64,000 nucleotides of DNA, taken from NCBI GenBank assembly GCA_032433765.1, contig JAVIAB010000024.1:16714648-16778647 (forward strand), read 5' to 3'. This document shows positions 63,521-64,000 of the stretch, piece by piece. The position numbers and the translations under genes were made by a program. How positions within the stretch are numbered: position 1 is the first letter of the stretch; each line of letters begins with the position of its first letter. The notes beneath the pieces were generated by a model that was given only the letters and a program-made list of their open reading frames with translations, did not search any database and was not told where the DNA came from. The stretch is from Megaustenia siamemsis (lineage: Eukaryota; Mollusca; Gastropoda; Stylommatophora; Ariophantidae).

Positions 63521-64000
63521 CATCATCATCAAGTACCAGGCCTGCTGGCGTAGGTGATCATGTCTCTCTACAACTTTCGATTTCGACATTATTTATCATT
63601 TCTGTTGTTGACATTCTGCCAAGCCATTCTCTTAAGCTGTCTGGTATTTTTTTATCTTTGCTTCCCTCTATCTCTTCATCCCTCAATTTTTCCAGTTGTT
63701 TTCTTCTCATTACATGGCCAAAAAATGATGATTGTTTCTTCCTAATATTGGAAATTAGCTCTCTTTTTGCTTTGACCGCTTTCAGAACATTTTCATTACT
63801 CTTCTTAGCTGTCCATGGTATTCTCAACATTCTTCTGTAAAACCACATTTCTACAGACTAGTGATTTTCTTGTCTGTTGTCCTATTGTCCATGATTCACA
63901 TCCATATGTTAACATTGGCTCTACATAACATTTAAGAACTCTTTTTCTTGTTTCTATTGTCAAAAATGGGTTGCATAGTATCTTCCTCATTTTTTGGAAA
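63521..64000 (-). mobile_element. RTE-A 3' fragment, running off the window
   Basis: Reversed tail CATCATCATCAAG, then the RTE-A C-terminus: minus strand MWFYRRMLRIPWTAKKSNEN and NPFLTIETRKRVLKCYVEPM. It is cut by the right edge of the window, so upstream RT coding may follow outside. Confidence 0.88.

Overview
This window looks like repeat-dense, gene-poor nuclear DNA from an animal. There are no bacterial operons, no ribosome-binding-site-led genes and no rRNA. Instead I see many APE-type non-LTR retrotransposons (LINEs), at least five tRNA-derived or tRNA-like SINE families, terminal-inverted-repeat elements, and about twenty different minisatellites. My best guess is a lophotrochozoan, perhaps a mollusc, because LINE proteins of this kind (often labelled craniofacial-development-protein-2-like or endonuclease-reverse transcriptase) are abundant in such genomes. 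That placement is inference and low confidence.

Layout. 1-3.5 kb: three unrelated minisatellites back to back. 3.5-5.6 kb: a dispersed repeat (element X) and one probable host exon coding a two-domain cysteine-rich glycoprotein. 5.6-8.8 kb: a 30-bp minisatellite, a 5'-truncated LINE and a 65-bp array. 8.9-17.1 kb: a cluster of SINE-A copies, including a full-length dimeric form with two tRNA-like heads, and a complete LINE with an intact reading frame of 1,067 codons that split a SINE-A. 17-20.9 kb: RNase H-type LINE remnants and a 480-bp inverted duplication. 20.9-28.1 kb: 38-, 46- and 39-bp arrays with RTE-like and SINE insertions. 28.3-32.5 kb: a Tc1/mariner-like MITE and SINE families C and D. 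32.9-38.8 kb: a 48-bp array with a 2.5-kb LINE inside it. 39-48 kb: nested SINE/LINE, more arrays, and a LINE with an intact reverse transcriptase inside a 43-bp array. 48-54.3 kb: GA/GT microsatellite, a 12-bp array and a 35-bp array with an inserted RTE. 54.3-64 kb: more SINEs, element X copies, a four-element transposon nest and a second probable host exon at 62.7-63.0 kb.

How the parts interact. By my own boundaries, tandem arrays take up about 30% of the window. Several arrays were hit by retroelements with clear target-site duplications, and at least two arrays were born inside a retroelement by internal amplification. One SINE family (SINE-B) shares its 3' tail with the LINE at 43.9-45.5 kb, which suggests that this LINE's machinery moved it. 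Many long open frames in this window are artefacts of arrays whose unit length is a multiple of three. The only coding sequences I would defend are the two LINE frames and, less surely, the two host exons. Family names used here (SINE-A to -E, RTE-A/B/C, LINE-D to -H, element X) are local labels.
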